NCBI GenBank assembly: GCA_963844395.1 | Contig: CAWJNX010000002.1 | Coordinates: forward strand, 1,364,001 to 1,428,000 | Reading direction: 5' to 3' | Origin: VRUE01 sp963844395 | GTDB taxonomy: Bacteria > Actinomycetota > Thermoleophilia > Solirubrobacterales > 70-9 | Length of the DNA: 64,000 nucleotides | Shown here: piece after piece, positions 8,529 to 19,485 of the stretch | How the letters are laid out: each line of letters begins with the position of its first letter | Numbering within the stretch: position 1 is the stretch's first letter | Translations under genes and position numbers: made by a program | Notes under the pieces: model-generated | Seen by the model: the letters and a program-made list of their open reading frames with translations, nothing else | What the model was told of the DNA's origin: nothing | The model's database searches: none

Positions 8529-9293
8529 ACCGTTTCTTCTTCCCTTTCTTTGCGCCGTTCTTCGCGGCGCAGTTGGGCGGCCGCTTTAACGCAACGGCTG
8601 AACTCGGTCCCCTGCTCGCCTTTGACGTGCTTCTTACTTAGGCCTTTGCAGGCCTCACGCGGCGTCGCGTCGTTGGCGGCGACTTTCGCCATCGCTTTCA
8701 CGCAACGGGAGAACTCGGTCCCCTGCTCGCCTTTGACGTGTTTCTTGCTTTTGCCCTGGCAGTAGCGGCCATAGGCTTTGGCCTGAGCCGGCAGCCCGGC
8801 TTTGGGACCCGGGGGCGGCGGCGGGGTGGGCGTGTATTCAGGGCCTTTGCCTTTGGGGACGCCTTCGGGCTGGCTGCTCACGGTTGCGGCGCCCGAGAGT
8901 TTGGCCGCTTCCCGTGCGGCGCGACGTTCGTCGCGCCGCAGGTGCGCGACGGCTTTCACGCAACGGCTGAACTCGGTCCCCTTCTCGCCTTTGACGTGCT
9001 TCTTGCTCAGGCCTTTGCAGGCTTTGCGGGGATGCAGGCTCGGGTTGTTAGCCGCTTTCGCCATCGCTTTCACGCAACGGGAGAACTCGGTCCCCTGCTC
9101 GCCTTTGACGTGTTTCTTGCTTTTGCCCTGACAGCGTTTTCCGTACGCTTTGGCGTGCGGTGGCGGTGGGGGCGGTGGCGCCGGTTTGTATTCCGGGCGC
9201 GGGGGTGTAGGTCGGGTCGGCCATCGCCGTGCCTGGAAACGCCGCCAGCGCGAGCGCCCCGGCAAGGACTCCGATCTTGATCTGGAGCTTCAT
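8525..9293 (-). CDS. Secreted protein with four cysteine-pair repeats (one frameshift)
   Basis: Translation from ATG at 9293 begins MKLQIKIGVLAGALALAAFP with a signal peptide (cleavage near AMA-DP), then a Pro-rich linker. Removing one base in the GGG run near 9195 joins it to the rest (total 3n+1). The mature protein has four copies of a C-x3-SKKHVKGE-x-GTEFSRCVKA motif, in two pairs separated by charged, Ala/Arg/Glu-rich and Pro-rich linkers. Each copy has two cysteines 18 residues apart, suggesting small disulphide or metal modules on the cell surface. No enzyme motif is seen. It is convergent with mnmA, with a 4-nt overlap of the stops. Confidence 0.7.
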
Positions 9294-9461
9294 CGTGCCT
9301 CCTTTATGTCTAAGGCCTGCGGGCGGCGCCCACGGGCTGCCTTTCGTCGGGTTAAACGGCTCCCCAGGGACCCCGTCAGCCCAAATCGGCCGATTCCTGG
9401 CCAAGTGTTCTAGATGGGCCGCGTCGGCCGATTCCTGGCCGAGTGTCGCGGTGGGTCGCGC

Positions 9462-11089
9462 TCAGGGCTGGGGCGCTTCGACTGGGTCCGCGCCAGTTCC
9501 GTTGGCCGCCGCCCCGCCGGGGGTGGCGGTTGGCGGCGATTCCGCGTCCGCGGACGGTTCAATGGGTGCCCGGTCGGGGGAGGGGGGCGCCACCGGGGCG
9601 CTTTCAGGCTTCGAGGGCTTCACCGGTCGCGGCGCCGGCGCCGCCTTGGCGCTCGGTTCGCCACCGCCGCCCGGAGCCGAGTTTGCCTGCGGGGACTTGC
9701 GATCGGCGGCGGTCCCTTGTCCGCGGCTGGCGGCCGGCGGGGGACCGCCCCGTACTTCCTTGCCGCGACCCGAGTGGCCACGCGAGCGGCTGCCGGCGGA
9801 CTTGGAGCGGTTCGGCCTGCCCGCATGGCCCGGACGACCCTTTCTCGCTCCGAAGCGGCGGGAATCGGCCGCCCCGCTGTCTCATCGCTCCGGACTCGCA
9901 CTGCACGCCGTTTGCGCCGGCCTCCTTCGAGCCCGGGCTGCCGCTCGCCCGGCTCCCGAATTCCAGCCCCGCCACCTTGGCCTGGCGCGAAGGGAGACGC
10001 GGGCTCGGCGACCCTTCGTGGCCTTGCCGTCCCCGCCGGTCAGCGGCAGATCAATCACGCCGCCCCGGTCCGCCGCGCCGACCCCGACCGCGGCGATCAC
10101 GGCCACGGTGGCGGCGGACTTGACTACTGCCGAAGTTGCGAGCGACTTTGCCGGCTCCGGCGCCGACCGTCCCTGCGAGGCCGCCGACCCCGCTTGCTCC
10201 GGCGGCGACGGAGGCGGCATCAGCGCCGGCCCCACCTGCTCCGACGTCCCATAGAGGCCCCCACAAAGCGCGGCGCCGGCCTGTCCGCCGAGCAGGCCAT
10301 GCAGCAGGCCCGCTGAGACCGCCAGCGGCAAGCGGAGCGATCGCGGCGAACTCTCCGCTGCGCTCCGCGATGCCGTCGCGGAAAGCGCGGCAGCCGGCGC
10401 AGCTGCGCAGGTGGGCGCGAACGTCGCGGCGGCGGGTCACTCTGCCGTCGGCGTCGGAAAGTGCTCGCGTCACCAGCTCGCAGTTCATCTCACGTCCCTC
10501 TTCCATCTGCCGCAGGCTCTGCCGCGCCTCGTAGAGCGTCTGGCGCGCCACCGCGGGCGTGGTCTCGAAAGCGTCGCCGATCTCCTCGAAGCCGAGCCCG
10601 CCCAGCTCGCGCATCACCAGCGCGGCCCGCTGGCGCTCCGGCAGCTCCTCGAGATCGGAGAAGCAGGCCGCGCAGCCGCTCGCGCGCCGCCGCCGTCTCG
10701 GCGATCTCCGGCGTCGCGGCCGTCCGCTCGGCGTCCAGCTCGGTGCTGTCGCGGCGCCTGCGCAACGTTTCCACCGACTCGTTGCGGGCGATCCGGTACA
10801 GCCAGGGCTTCAGCTTGATCTGGCGCTCCTCGCCGGGCAGTGCCCGCATCGACCTTGACCATCGTGTTCTGCAGCGCGTCCTGGGCATCCTGCGCGTTGC
10901 CGGCCGTCGCCAGGCAGAAGCGGTAGAGGTCCTGGTGGTAGCGCCGGAAGATCTCCTCGAAGGCAGCTTCGTCGCCCGCCGGCCGCGCGCCGCGCCAGGC
11001 GCTCGTCGGCTGAGCAGCCGCGAGGGCGCCTGCAGTCGCACTCCGCCGACCCGCCCCTCGGAGGGGTTTGAGGCAGCGGCTTCCGTCAT
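9462..11089 (-). CDS. ECF-type sigma factor fused to zinc-finger, membrane segment and Pro/Ala tail (multiple frameshifts)
   Basis: Pieces in different frames add up to one protein of about 540 residues. Sigma region 2 is at about 10860-10985 (FEEIFRRYHQDLYRFCLAT, DAQDALQNTMVKV), with KPWLYRIARNESVETLRRRR next. Region 4 is at about 10500-10665 (LPERQRAALVMRELGGLGFE, ETTPAVARQTLYEARQSLRQ). An anti-sigma-like zinc finger (VRAHLRSCAGCRAF) follows, then Gly/Ala-rich sequence, a membrane helix near 10090-10130 (AATVAVIAAVGVGA) and a Pro/Ala-rich tail ending at TGA 9462-9464. Such C-terminally extended sigma factors are known in actinobacteria; the fused finger probably self-inhibits. At least four shifts are needed, so this is either error-ridden sequence or a pseudogene. 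Confidence 0.65.
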
Positions 11090-11201
11090 CTCCTCGCCAT
11101 CCCGGCATGCGAAGCCATCCAGTCAAGGTTAGGGCCATTGGGTCTTGCGCTTCAACGGGCCAGGGCCGCGGGTGTCAGTGCTTGTCTTAGGCTCCCTGTC
11201 G

Positions 11202-13827
11202 ATGAGGGCGAAGGAGATCCGCGACACCTACCTCTCGTTCTTCGCCGAGCGGGGTCACCGGATCGTTCCCTCGGCCTCGCTGGTGCCCTCGGTCCACGAT
11301 CCCTCGGTGCTGCTGACCACGGCGGGAATGCAGCCGTTCAAGCCCTACTTCCTCGGCCGCGAGGAGCCGCCTGCGCGCCGCCTCGCCGACGTGCAGAAAT
11401 GCTTCCGCACCACCGACGTCGAGGAGGTCGGAAAGACCGCCCGGCACCTCACCTTCTTCGAGATGCTCGGCAACTGGAGCTTCGGCGACTACTTCAAGGA
11501 GGAGTCGATCGCCTGGGGCTGGGAGCTCTCGACGCGGGGCTTCGGCATGGACCCGGAGCGGATCTGGGCGACCGTCTTCGGCGGCGACGAGGAGCTAGGC
11601 CTGGGGCCCGACGAGGAGGCGATCGAGATCTGGCGGGCGCAGGGGATGCCCGACGAGCGGATCGTCCTGCTCGGCCGCGCCGACAACTTCTGGCAGGCGG
11701 GGCCGTCCGGCCCGTGCGGCCCCTGCTCGGAGCTCTACCTGGACCGCGGCGAGGACTTCGGCGCCGCCGGCGAGCGGCCCGGCGACGACACCGACCGCTT
11801 CCTCGAGTTCTGGAATCACGTCTTCATGACCTACGACCTGGGCGAGGACGGCTCGCTCTCCGAGTTGCCAATGCGCAACATCGACACCGGCATGGGGCTC
11901 GACCGAATGGCGGCGATCTTGCAGGACGCGCCGTCTGTCTTCGAGACCGACCTGCTGCGGCCGCTGGTCGATCTCGCCGAGGAGCTCTCGGGCCACTCTT
12001 ACGACGAGGGCGGCGCCGTTACCCGCGCAATGCGGATCGTCGCCGACCACTCGCGCGGCGCCGCCTTCCTGATCGCCGACGGCGTCGTCCCCTCCAACGA
12101 GGACCGCGGCTACATCCTGCGGCGGATCATGCGACGGGCGATCCAGCAGGGCCGCACCCTCGGGCTCGAGGCGCCATGGCTGGGCCGCTTTGCGGAGCGG
12201 ACGATCGAGGCGATGGGCGACGTCTACCCGGAGCTGGCCGCTGAGCGAGGGACGATCGCGCGCTGGGTCGGCGACGAGGAGGAGAGCTTCGGGCGGACCC
12301 TGGAGCGCGGCACCGAGCTGCTGGAGCGCCTCGTCGCCGAGGCCAAGGAGTCCGGCACCTCCTGGATCGACGCGGCCGACGCCTTCAAGCTGCACGACAC
12401 CTACGGCTTCCCCTACGACCTGACCAAGGAGCTGCTCGCCGAGCAGGGCCTCTCGGTCGACGACGGCGGCTTCGAGGAGCTGATGGAGGAGCAGCGCCAG
12501 CGGGCTCGTGTGGGCGCCGCAACCGCGCACGGCTCCGAGGATCGGCACGAGAAGGTGATCGCCTTCGCCGCCGCAGCGCCGCCGGCCCGCTTCGTCGGCT
12601 ACGAGACGCTGCGCGCGACGACCGGCGTCGCCGCCGCCGAGTCCGACGACGGCAGGGCGCTGGTCAAGCTCGAGGAGAGCCCCTTCTACGCCGAGGGCGG
12701 CGGCCAGGTCGCCGACTCGGGCGTGCTGCGCTGGGACGGGGGAGAGGCGCGGGTCGTCGACGTCTACCGGGTCGGCGAGGACCAGGCCCTGGAGGTGGAG
12801 CCGGGCGGCGCAGTCGAGGCCGGCGTCGCGGTCGAGGCGCTGGTCGACCACGAGACGCGCCACGCGACGATGCGCAACCACACCGCCACCCACCTGCTGC
12901 ACGCCGCCCTGCGCGAGCGGCTCGGCGACCACGTCCGTCAGGCCGGCTCGGCCGTCCGTCCCGACAAGCTGCGCTTCGACTTCACCCACGGCCAGGCGCT
13001 CGGCGCCGAGGATCTGCGCGCGATCGAGGACCGGGTCAACGAGTGGGTGAAGGCGAGTCGCCCGGTGCGCTGGCTGGAGATGGAGCGCAGCGAGGCCGAG
13101 CGGCTGGGCGCGATGGCGCTCTTCGGCGAGAAATACGGCGAGTGGGTGCGGGTGGTCGAGGTCGACGGCGTCTCGCGCGAGCTGTGCGGCGGCACCCACG
13201 TCGCCAACACGGCCGAGGTCGGCATCTTCAAGATCGCCTCGGAGGGGTCGAGCGCGGCCAACGTGAGGCGGATCGAGGCGCTCACCGGCCCCGCCGCGAT
13301 CGACTGGTTCCGCGAGCGCGAGCAGCGGCTGCACGAGGTGGGCGAGCTGCTCGGCTCCCCGCAGGACCCGCTGACCGGCGCCCGCCGTGCCGCCGAGCGC
13401 CTGCGCGAGGCCGGCAAGGGCGCCAAGCAGGCCGAGAAGCAGCTGCTTGGAGAGGAGGCGGAGCGTCTGGTCGCTGTGGCGACGGAGCTCGGCGACCTGA
13501 AGCTGGTCGCCGCGCGAGCGCCGTATCGCCGACCAAAAGCAGCTGCTCGACCTGGCCAGCCGGGTGCAGTCGAAGCTCGGCGGCGAGTCGGCGATTGTCC
13601 TCGGCGGCGCCGAGGGCGAGGGCAAGGTCGGTCTGGTGGCTCTGGTTTCGAAGGGAGCCGTAGGCCGCGGCGTCTCGGCGGTGGAGACGATCCGCGAGGC
13701 GGCGCCGATCGTCGGCGGCGGCGGTGGCGGCCGCGACGAGATGGCGCAGGCCGGCGGCAAGGACGCAGCCAAGCTCGACGAAGCGCTAATGGTTGCCGGC
13801 AACGCAATCGAGCGCGAGCTCAAATGA
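11202..13827 (+). CDS. alaS: Alanyl-tRNA synthetase (one frameshift near 13517)
   Basis: A class II synthetase of about 875 residues charging tRNA-Ala. ATG at 11202 gives MRAKEIRDTYLSFFAERGH, the family's usual N-terminus. The catalytic core (TTAGMQPFKPYF, ARHLTFFEMLGNWSFGDYF) is followed by the editing domain with the zinc motif HTATHLLHAAL and CGGTHVANTAEVG. The C-terminal C-Ala/DHHA1 domain reads in the +1 frame from about 13520 (IADQKQLLDLASRVQSKLGG to NAIERELK). Total length is 3n+1, and removal of one C in GCGCCG near 13515 restores it. As an essential gene, it strongly suggests a sequence error. It diverges from the sigma factor and precedes ruvX as in M. tuberculosis. Confidence 0.95.
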
Positions 13828-13892
13828 TCGCGGCAGCCACGCGCCCTCCTTTGTGCATCCCCGGGATGCAAAACGGGGGGAAGATCCTCTAG

Positions 13893-14303
13893 ATGCGAGT
13901 TCTCGCCCTCGACCACGGCACGGCCCGGATCGGCTGCGCGATCTCCGATCCAAGCGGCACCCTGGCCACGCCGCTGCCGGTGATTGAACCGCCGGAGCCC
14001 CGCTCAGTGGCCGAGCTGGTCGACCAGTACGAAGTCGAGCGGGTCGTCGTCGGTCTGCCGCTCCATCTCAGCGGCGAGGAAGGCTCACAGGCGGCGCTGG
14101 CCCGCACCTTTTGCGGCGAACTCGAAGCCGTCCTCGAGATCCCGGTCGAGGCATACGACGAGCGGCTGACGACGCGGATGGCCGATGCGAGCAAGCGCGA
14201 GGGCGCTGCTGCGGCCCCAGACTCGCTTGCGGCCGCGCATCTATTGCAGGCCTACCTGGCGGGAAAGGCCGCGATCGAAGACAGGGGCGACGCCGATGAG
14301 TGA
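13893..14303 (+). CDS. ruvX: RuvX/YqgF family nuclease
   Basis: A 136-residue RNase H-fold protein, putative Holliday-junction resolvase and pre-16S rRNA processing factor. The N-terminal LALDHGTARIGCAISDP carries the first catalytic Asp. VERVVVGLPLHLSGEEG is the second strand motif, VEAYDERLTT the third, and SLAAAHLLQAYL completes the C-terminus. Length is typical. It lies between alaS and mltG, matching the conserved actinobacterial order. Its stop lies inside the start of mltG (8-nt overlap), suggesting coupled translation. Confidence 0.93.
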   Translation: MRVLALDHGTARIGCAISDPSGTLATPLPVIEPPEPRSVAELVDQYEVERVVVGLPLHLSGEEGSQAALARTFCGELEAVLEIPVEAYDERLTTRMADASKREGAAAAPDSLAAAHLLQAYLAGKAAIEDRGDADE

Positions 14304-15423
14304 GGACCGGTTCGATGACCCGTTCTCGGCCGACGATCCCGCGGCAATCGAGCGCGAGCGGCGCCGGCGCGAGCGCGAAGAGCGCCGCCGGCAGAAGCGG
14401 GAAAAGGGCAGTAAGGAGGAGACGGACGTACCGCCGCCGCTCCCTGATCCTGGTCCGCCGCCTCGCCCACCGCAGGAGGAATTCTGGGAGGAAGAGGACG
14501 ACGAGGAGTCAGCGGCGCCGCCCCCGGAACCGTCGCAATCAAAGCCGCCGTCGAAAACGTCGCCTCCTGCGCCACCTTCGGGAACGTCGCCCCCACCACC
14601 GCCGCCGAGCACCGGCGGACCGCGCCGCCCTCGCAGGCCGATCCTTATCGCGGGGGCGATTGCGGTCCTGCTGCTTGGCGGCGCTGCCGTGGCGGCGGCC
14701 TACCGATATCTCGACGACGAGGAGCCGCCGCCGGTCGTCCTGAAGACGATTACGCTCACCGTCCCTGAGGGCTACTCCCGGGCGCAGACGGCGGAACTCG
14801 CGGAGGAAGCGGGCCTGCGCGGCGACTACCTGGAAGCCAGTGATGGTCACGAGGGCTTCCTCTTTCCTGACACTTTCGAGCTGGAGAGGCGGGCGTCCGT
14901 CTCTGACCTGGTCCAGCTTCAGCTGCAGGACTTCAAGCGGCGCACCGCCAAACTCGATTTGAGCTATGCGCGCTCCAAGAACCTCACCATGCACGACGTT
15001 GTCACGATCGCCTCGATGGTCGAGGAGGAGGCCCAGCTCGACAGCGAGCGGGATTTGATCGCCGCCGTGATCTACAACCGCCTCCGCGATGGGATCCCGC
15101 TGGGGATCGACGCGACCGTTCGCTTCGCCACCGGCAACTACACCGAGCCGCTGACCGAATCCGACCTCGCCGTCGACTCGCCTTACAACACGCGGCTCAA
15201 TGCTGGCCTGCCTCCTGGGCCGATCTCCAGCCCCGGTCTCGCCTCGATCGAAGCCGCGGCGCGTCCTGCCAAGACGGACTACCTCTACTACGTGGTCGAA
15301 CCGGGCACCTGCGGAAAGCACGCCTTCTCTTCGAGCGACATCGAGTTCCAGGCCGACGTCGCCCACTACAACGAGGCGCGCGAAGAAGCGGGCGGCGAAT
15401 CGCCCGACAGCTGCGAAGAATGA
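14296..15423 (+). CDS. mltG: Endolytic murein transglycosylase MltG
   Basis: A 375-residue single-pass membrane protein (YceG family) that cuts nascent glycan strands and sets their length. ATG at 14296 gives MSEDRFDDPFSADDP; the first about 110 residues are charged and Pro-rich cytoplasmic sequence. A membrane helix is at about residues 117-137 (ILIAGAIAVLLLGGAAVAAA). The periplasmic domain has GFLFPDTFEL, the catalytic-Glu motif ASMVEEEAQ, VIYNRLRDGIPLGIDATV and SPYNTRLNAGLPPGPISSPG. Length is normal. It overlaps ruvX and is followed after 16 nt by aroE. Confidence 0.95.
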   Translation: MSEDRFDDPFSADDPAAIERERRRREREERRRQKREKGSKEETDVPPPLPDPGPPPRPPQEEFWEEEDDEESAAPPPEPSQSKPPSKTSPPAPPSGTSPPPPPPSTGGPRRPRRPILIAGAIAVLLLGGAAVAAAYRYLDDEEPPPVVLKTITLTVPEGYSRAQTAELAEEAGLRGDYLEASDGHEGFLFPDTFELERRASVSDLVQLQLQDFKRRTAKLDLSYARSKNLTMHDVVTIASMVEEEAQLDSERDLIAAVIYNRLRDGIPLGIDATVRFATGNYTEPLTESDLAVDSPYNTRLNAGLPPGPISSPGLASIEAAARPAKTDYLYYVVEPGTCGKHAFSSSDIEFQADVAHYNEAREEAGGESPDSCEE

Positions 15424-15439
15424 GGCCCGGGCCAGGCCG

Positions 15440-16258
15440 ATGAAGAGGCTCGCCGTCCTCGGCTATCCGGTCGCCCACTCGCGCTCACCGGCGATGCAGA
15501 ACGCGGCGCTGGCCGAGCTGGGCTTGGCTGGGGAGTGGAGTTACGAGGCGATCGAGGTTGCGCCCGACGACTTCGAGTCGCGGGTGCGGGCGATGGCCGA
15601 CGAAGGATTCGTTGGCGCCAACGTGACGATTCCGCATAAGGAGGCGGCGCTGGCCCTCGCCGACACGCCAAGCCGCGCTGCCCTGGCGATCGGCGCGGCC
15701 AACACGCTCAGCCTCCTCGGGGGAGAGATTCGCGCGGACAACACCGATGCACCCGGCCTCATCCAGGCCATCCCAGGTTCTCGGGCGGGCACGCGGGCTC
15801 TGGTTTTGGGCGCTGGTGGGGCCGCGCGAGCCGCGATTTGGGCGCTGACGCGAGCCGGCGCCGTGGTCTATGTGTGGAATCGCACTCCTTCTCGGGCGCA
15901 TGACACTTACACCGAGCTCCGCGAGCAGATCAACCTGGGCGGCGCGCCGGTCGAATCGCCAAGACAGGAGGACTACGGGCTCATCGTCAACACCACCTCT
16001 GTCGGCCTGCGCGGAGAGGACCCCTTCGCGCACCTCCCCTTGGAGCCCGGAAAGTTCGCTGGGCAGATCGTGGTCGACATGGTCTACGGGGCCGAGAGAA
16101 CCCGCCTGCTAGTCGCCGCCGAGGACGGAGGCGCGACCGTCGTAGACGGGATCGAGGTGCTGGTTCGCCAGGGCGCCCTCTCGCTGCAGATCTGGACCGG
16201 CCTCGAGGCGCCGCTCGACGTAATGCACGCCGCCGCCCAGGACATGAGCGCCGGTTGA
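15440..16258 (+). CDS. aroE: Shikimate dehydrogenase
   Basis: A 272-residue NADP-dependent enzyme reducing 3-dehydroshikimate to shikimate. GYPVAHSRSPAMQNAAL binds shikimate; GANVTIPHKEAAL contains the catalytic Lys; the nucleotide-binding motif is VLGAGGAARAAIWAL with VWNRTPSRA. DMVYGAERTRLL and a C-terminal RQGALSLQIWTGLEAPL helix complete the fold. ATG at 15440 is chosen because MKRLAVLGYPVAHS is the standard start. It opens the aro block and its 3-prime end contributes to a hairpin at 16253-16296. Confidence 0.95.
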   Translation: MKRLAVLGYPVAHSRSPAMQNAALAELGLAGEWSYEAIEVAPDDFESRVRAMADEGFVGANVTIPHKEAALALADTPSRAALAIGAANTLSLLGGEIRADNTDAPGLIQAIPGSRAGTRALVLGAGGAARAAIWALTRAGAVVYVWNRTPSRAHDTYTELREQINLGGAPVESPRQEDYGLIVNTTSVGLRGEDPFAHLPLEPGKFAGQIVVDMVYGAERTRLLVAAEDGGATVVDGIEVLVRQGALSLQIWTGLEAPLDVMHAAAQDMSAG

Positions 16259-16296
16259 TGACTTGAACACACCACGGTGTGGCTAATTCATCAACC
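16253..16296. terminator. Hairpin spanning the aroE stop
   Basis: A 9-bp outer stem (16253-16261 with 16288-16296, GGTTGATGA/TCATCAACC) encloses a 6-bp inner stem (16268-16273 with 16276-16281, CACACC/GGTGTG), with symmetrical internal loops. It contains the aroE stop codon and no T-run follows on the plus strand. It could be a factor-dependent terminator, an attenuator or an RNA-processing site between aroE and aroC. Confidence 0.45.
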
Positions 16297-16322
16297 GTTC
16301 CTTCCGCTATAGCCTTGCGCGG

Positions 16323-17492
16323 ATGAGCACGCGCTTTCGCTTCACCACCGCAGGCGAGTCGCACGGCCCTGGCCTGGTCGCGATCGTCGAGGGCATGCCG
16401 GCCGGGCTCGCGCTCGACCGCGAAGCGCTCGACCGCGACATGGCGCGGCGCCAGCTCGGGCACGGACGCGGCGGCCGCATGAAGATCGAGTCCGACTCGG
16501 TCGAGATCCGCTCCGGCCTGCGCCACGGGCGCACCCTGGGCAGCCCGATTGCGGTCCTCGTCGCCAACCGCGACTACGCCAACTGGGAGGAGCGGATGAA
16601 TCCCTGGCCGGTCGAGGCGGATGTGGACGAGGTGCACCTGCCGCGTCCCGGCCACGCCGACCTGGTCGGCGCCCAGAAGTACGGCCACGACGACATCCGC
16701 AACGTGCTTGAGCGGGCCAGCGCCCGCGAGACCGCGGCGCGGGTGGCGGCTGGCTCCATCGCCCGCGGCTTCCTCAACGCGCTCGGCGTCAGCGTCCACA
16801 GCCACGTGATCCAGATTGCCTCGGTGAAGGCGCCCGAGCGTCCCGATCTCGACCCCAAGGACTTCGCGACGGTCGACGACGACCCGGTTCGCTGCCTTGA
16901 CCCCGGAGCCAGCACCGCGATGGTCGAGGAGATCAACCGGCTGCGCAAGGCGAACGAGAGCCTCGGCGGCAGCTTCGAGGTGCGCGCCTTCGGCCTCGTT
17001 CCCGGCCTCGGCTCCCACATCTCCTGGGAAGAGCGGCTCGACGGGCAGCTGGCCGGCGCGGTCGCCTCGATCCAGTCGGTCAAGGGAGTGGCGATCGGCG
17101 AGGCCTGGGACGTCGCCGGGCGCCCCGGCTCAGAGGCTCACGACGAGATCTTCTGGTCGCAGGAGCACGGCTACTACCGCGAGACCAACCATGCCGGCGG
17201 CCTCGAGGGCGGGATGACCAACGGCCTGCCGCTCTCGGTGCGGGCGGCGATCAAGCCGATCTCGACCCTGACCAAGCCGCTGCGCTCGGTCGACACCGAG
17301 ACCAAGGAGCCGGCGCAGGCATTGCGCGAGCGCACCGACTCGACCGTGGTGCCAGCCGCCGCCGTGGTCGCCGAGGCGATGGTCTGTCTGACGCTGGCAC
17401 GCTGCTACCGCGAGAAGTTCGGCGGCGACCACATCGACGACGTGCTCGCCGCCGCCGCCGCCTACGAGAAGCGCATCGACTTCCGCCGGTGA
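16323..17492 (+). CDS. aroC: Chorismate synthase
   Basis: A 389-residue FMN-dependent enzyme converting 5-enolpyruvylshikimate-3-phosphate to chorismate. It begins FRFTTAGESHGPGLVAIVEG, the family signature. RQLGHGRGGRMKIESDSVEI follows, then RPGHADLVGAQKYGHDDIRN, with the C-terminal GGLEGGMTNGLPLSVRAAIKP and DSTVVPAAAVVAEAMV. Length is normal for actinobacteria. It starts ATG at 16323, and aroK-aroB begins 4 nt after its stop. Confidence 0.97.
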   Translation: MSTRFRFTTAGESHGPGLVAIVEGMPAGLALDREALDRDMARRQLGHGRGGRMKIESDSVEIRSGLRHGRTLGSPIAVLVANRDYANWEERMNPWPVEADVDEVHLPRPGHADLVGAQKYGHDDIRNVLERASARETAARVAAGSIARGFLNALGVSVHSHVIQIASVKAPERPDLDPKDFATVDDDPVRCLDPGASTAMVEEINRLRKANESLGGSFEVRAFGLVPGLGSHISWEERLDGQLAGAVASIQSVKGVAIGEAWDVAGRPGSEAHDEIFWSQEHGYYRETNHAGGLEGGMTNGLPLSVRAAIKPISTLTKPLRSVDTETKEPAQALRERTDSTVVPAAAVVAEAMVCLTLARCYREKFGGDHIDDVLAAAAAYEKRIDFRR

Positions 17493-17496
17493 GCCG

Positions 17497-19026
<1,530 letters not shown>

Positions 19027-19030
<4 letters not shown>

Positions 19031-19485
19031 CCAGCGCCCATAACCGCATCGCGGTTCTGCACGGCGTCAACTTCGACGTGCTCGAGCGGCGCGACCCAGA
19101 GATCTACGGTGGCCTCTCGCTGGCCGAGCTGGAGACGAAGATCCAGCGCTGGGCTCGCGAGCTGGGACTGGAAACGATCTTCTTCCAGACCAACGGCGAG
19201 GGCGAGTTCGCCGAATATCTACACCGCGCCCCGGAGCTCGCTGACGCGATCTTGCTCAACGCCGGCGCCTGGACCCACTACAGCCGTGCGATCGCCGACG
19301 CGCTGGACCTGACCGGCCTGCCCGCCGTCGAGGTTCATCTCTCTGACGTCGAGTCGCGCCAGGACTGGCGCCGCATCTCGGTCTTCGACGGCCTGGTGCT
19401 GGAGAAGGTCTCTGGCAAGGGCTCCGATGGCTACCGCGACGCCCTCGCAGTGCTTGCTCGTCACCTCGGCGTCTCCGGCCGATGA
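19027..19485 (+). CDS. aroQ: Type II 3-dehydroquinate dehydratase
   Basis: A 152-residue type II dehydroquinase, a small dodecameric enzyme that removes water from 3-dehydroquinate. The substrate loop reads HGVNFDVLERRDPEIYG where most homologues have GPNLNLLG-R-P-YG. The Arg and Tyr are retained. LLNAGAWTHYSRAIADAL corresponds to NPGAYTHTS with catalytic Asn and His, and VEVHLSDVESRQDWR keeps the second His and Arg. It overlaps aroKB and pepQ by 4 nt each, so it lies in the middle of the operon. Confidence 0.92.

Noticed and set aside
9229..10316. Three long overlapping plus-strand open frames (up to 341 codons)
   Set aside because: They are Pro/Arg/Ala-rich without domains. The minus strand here carries the coherent C-terminal part of the sigma-factor protein, including a Pro/Ala tail ending at 9462.
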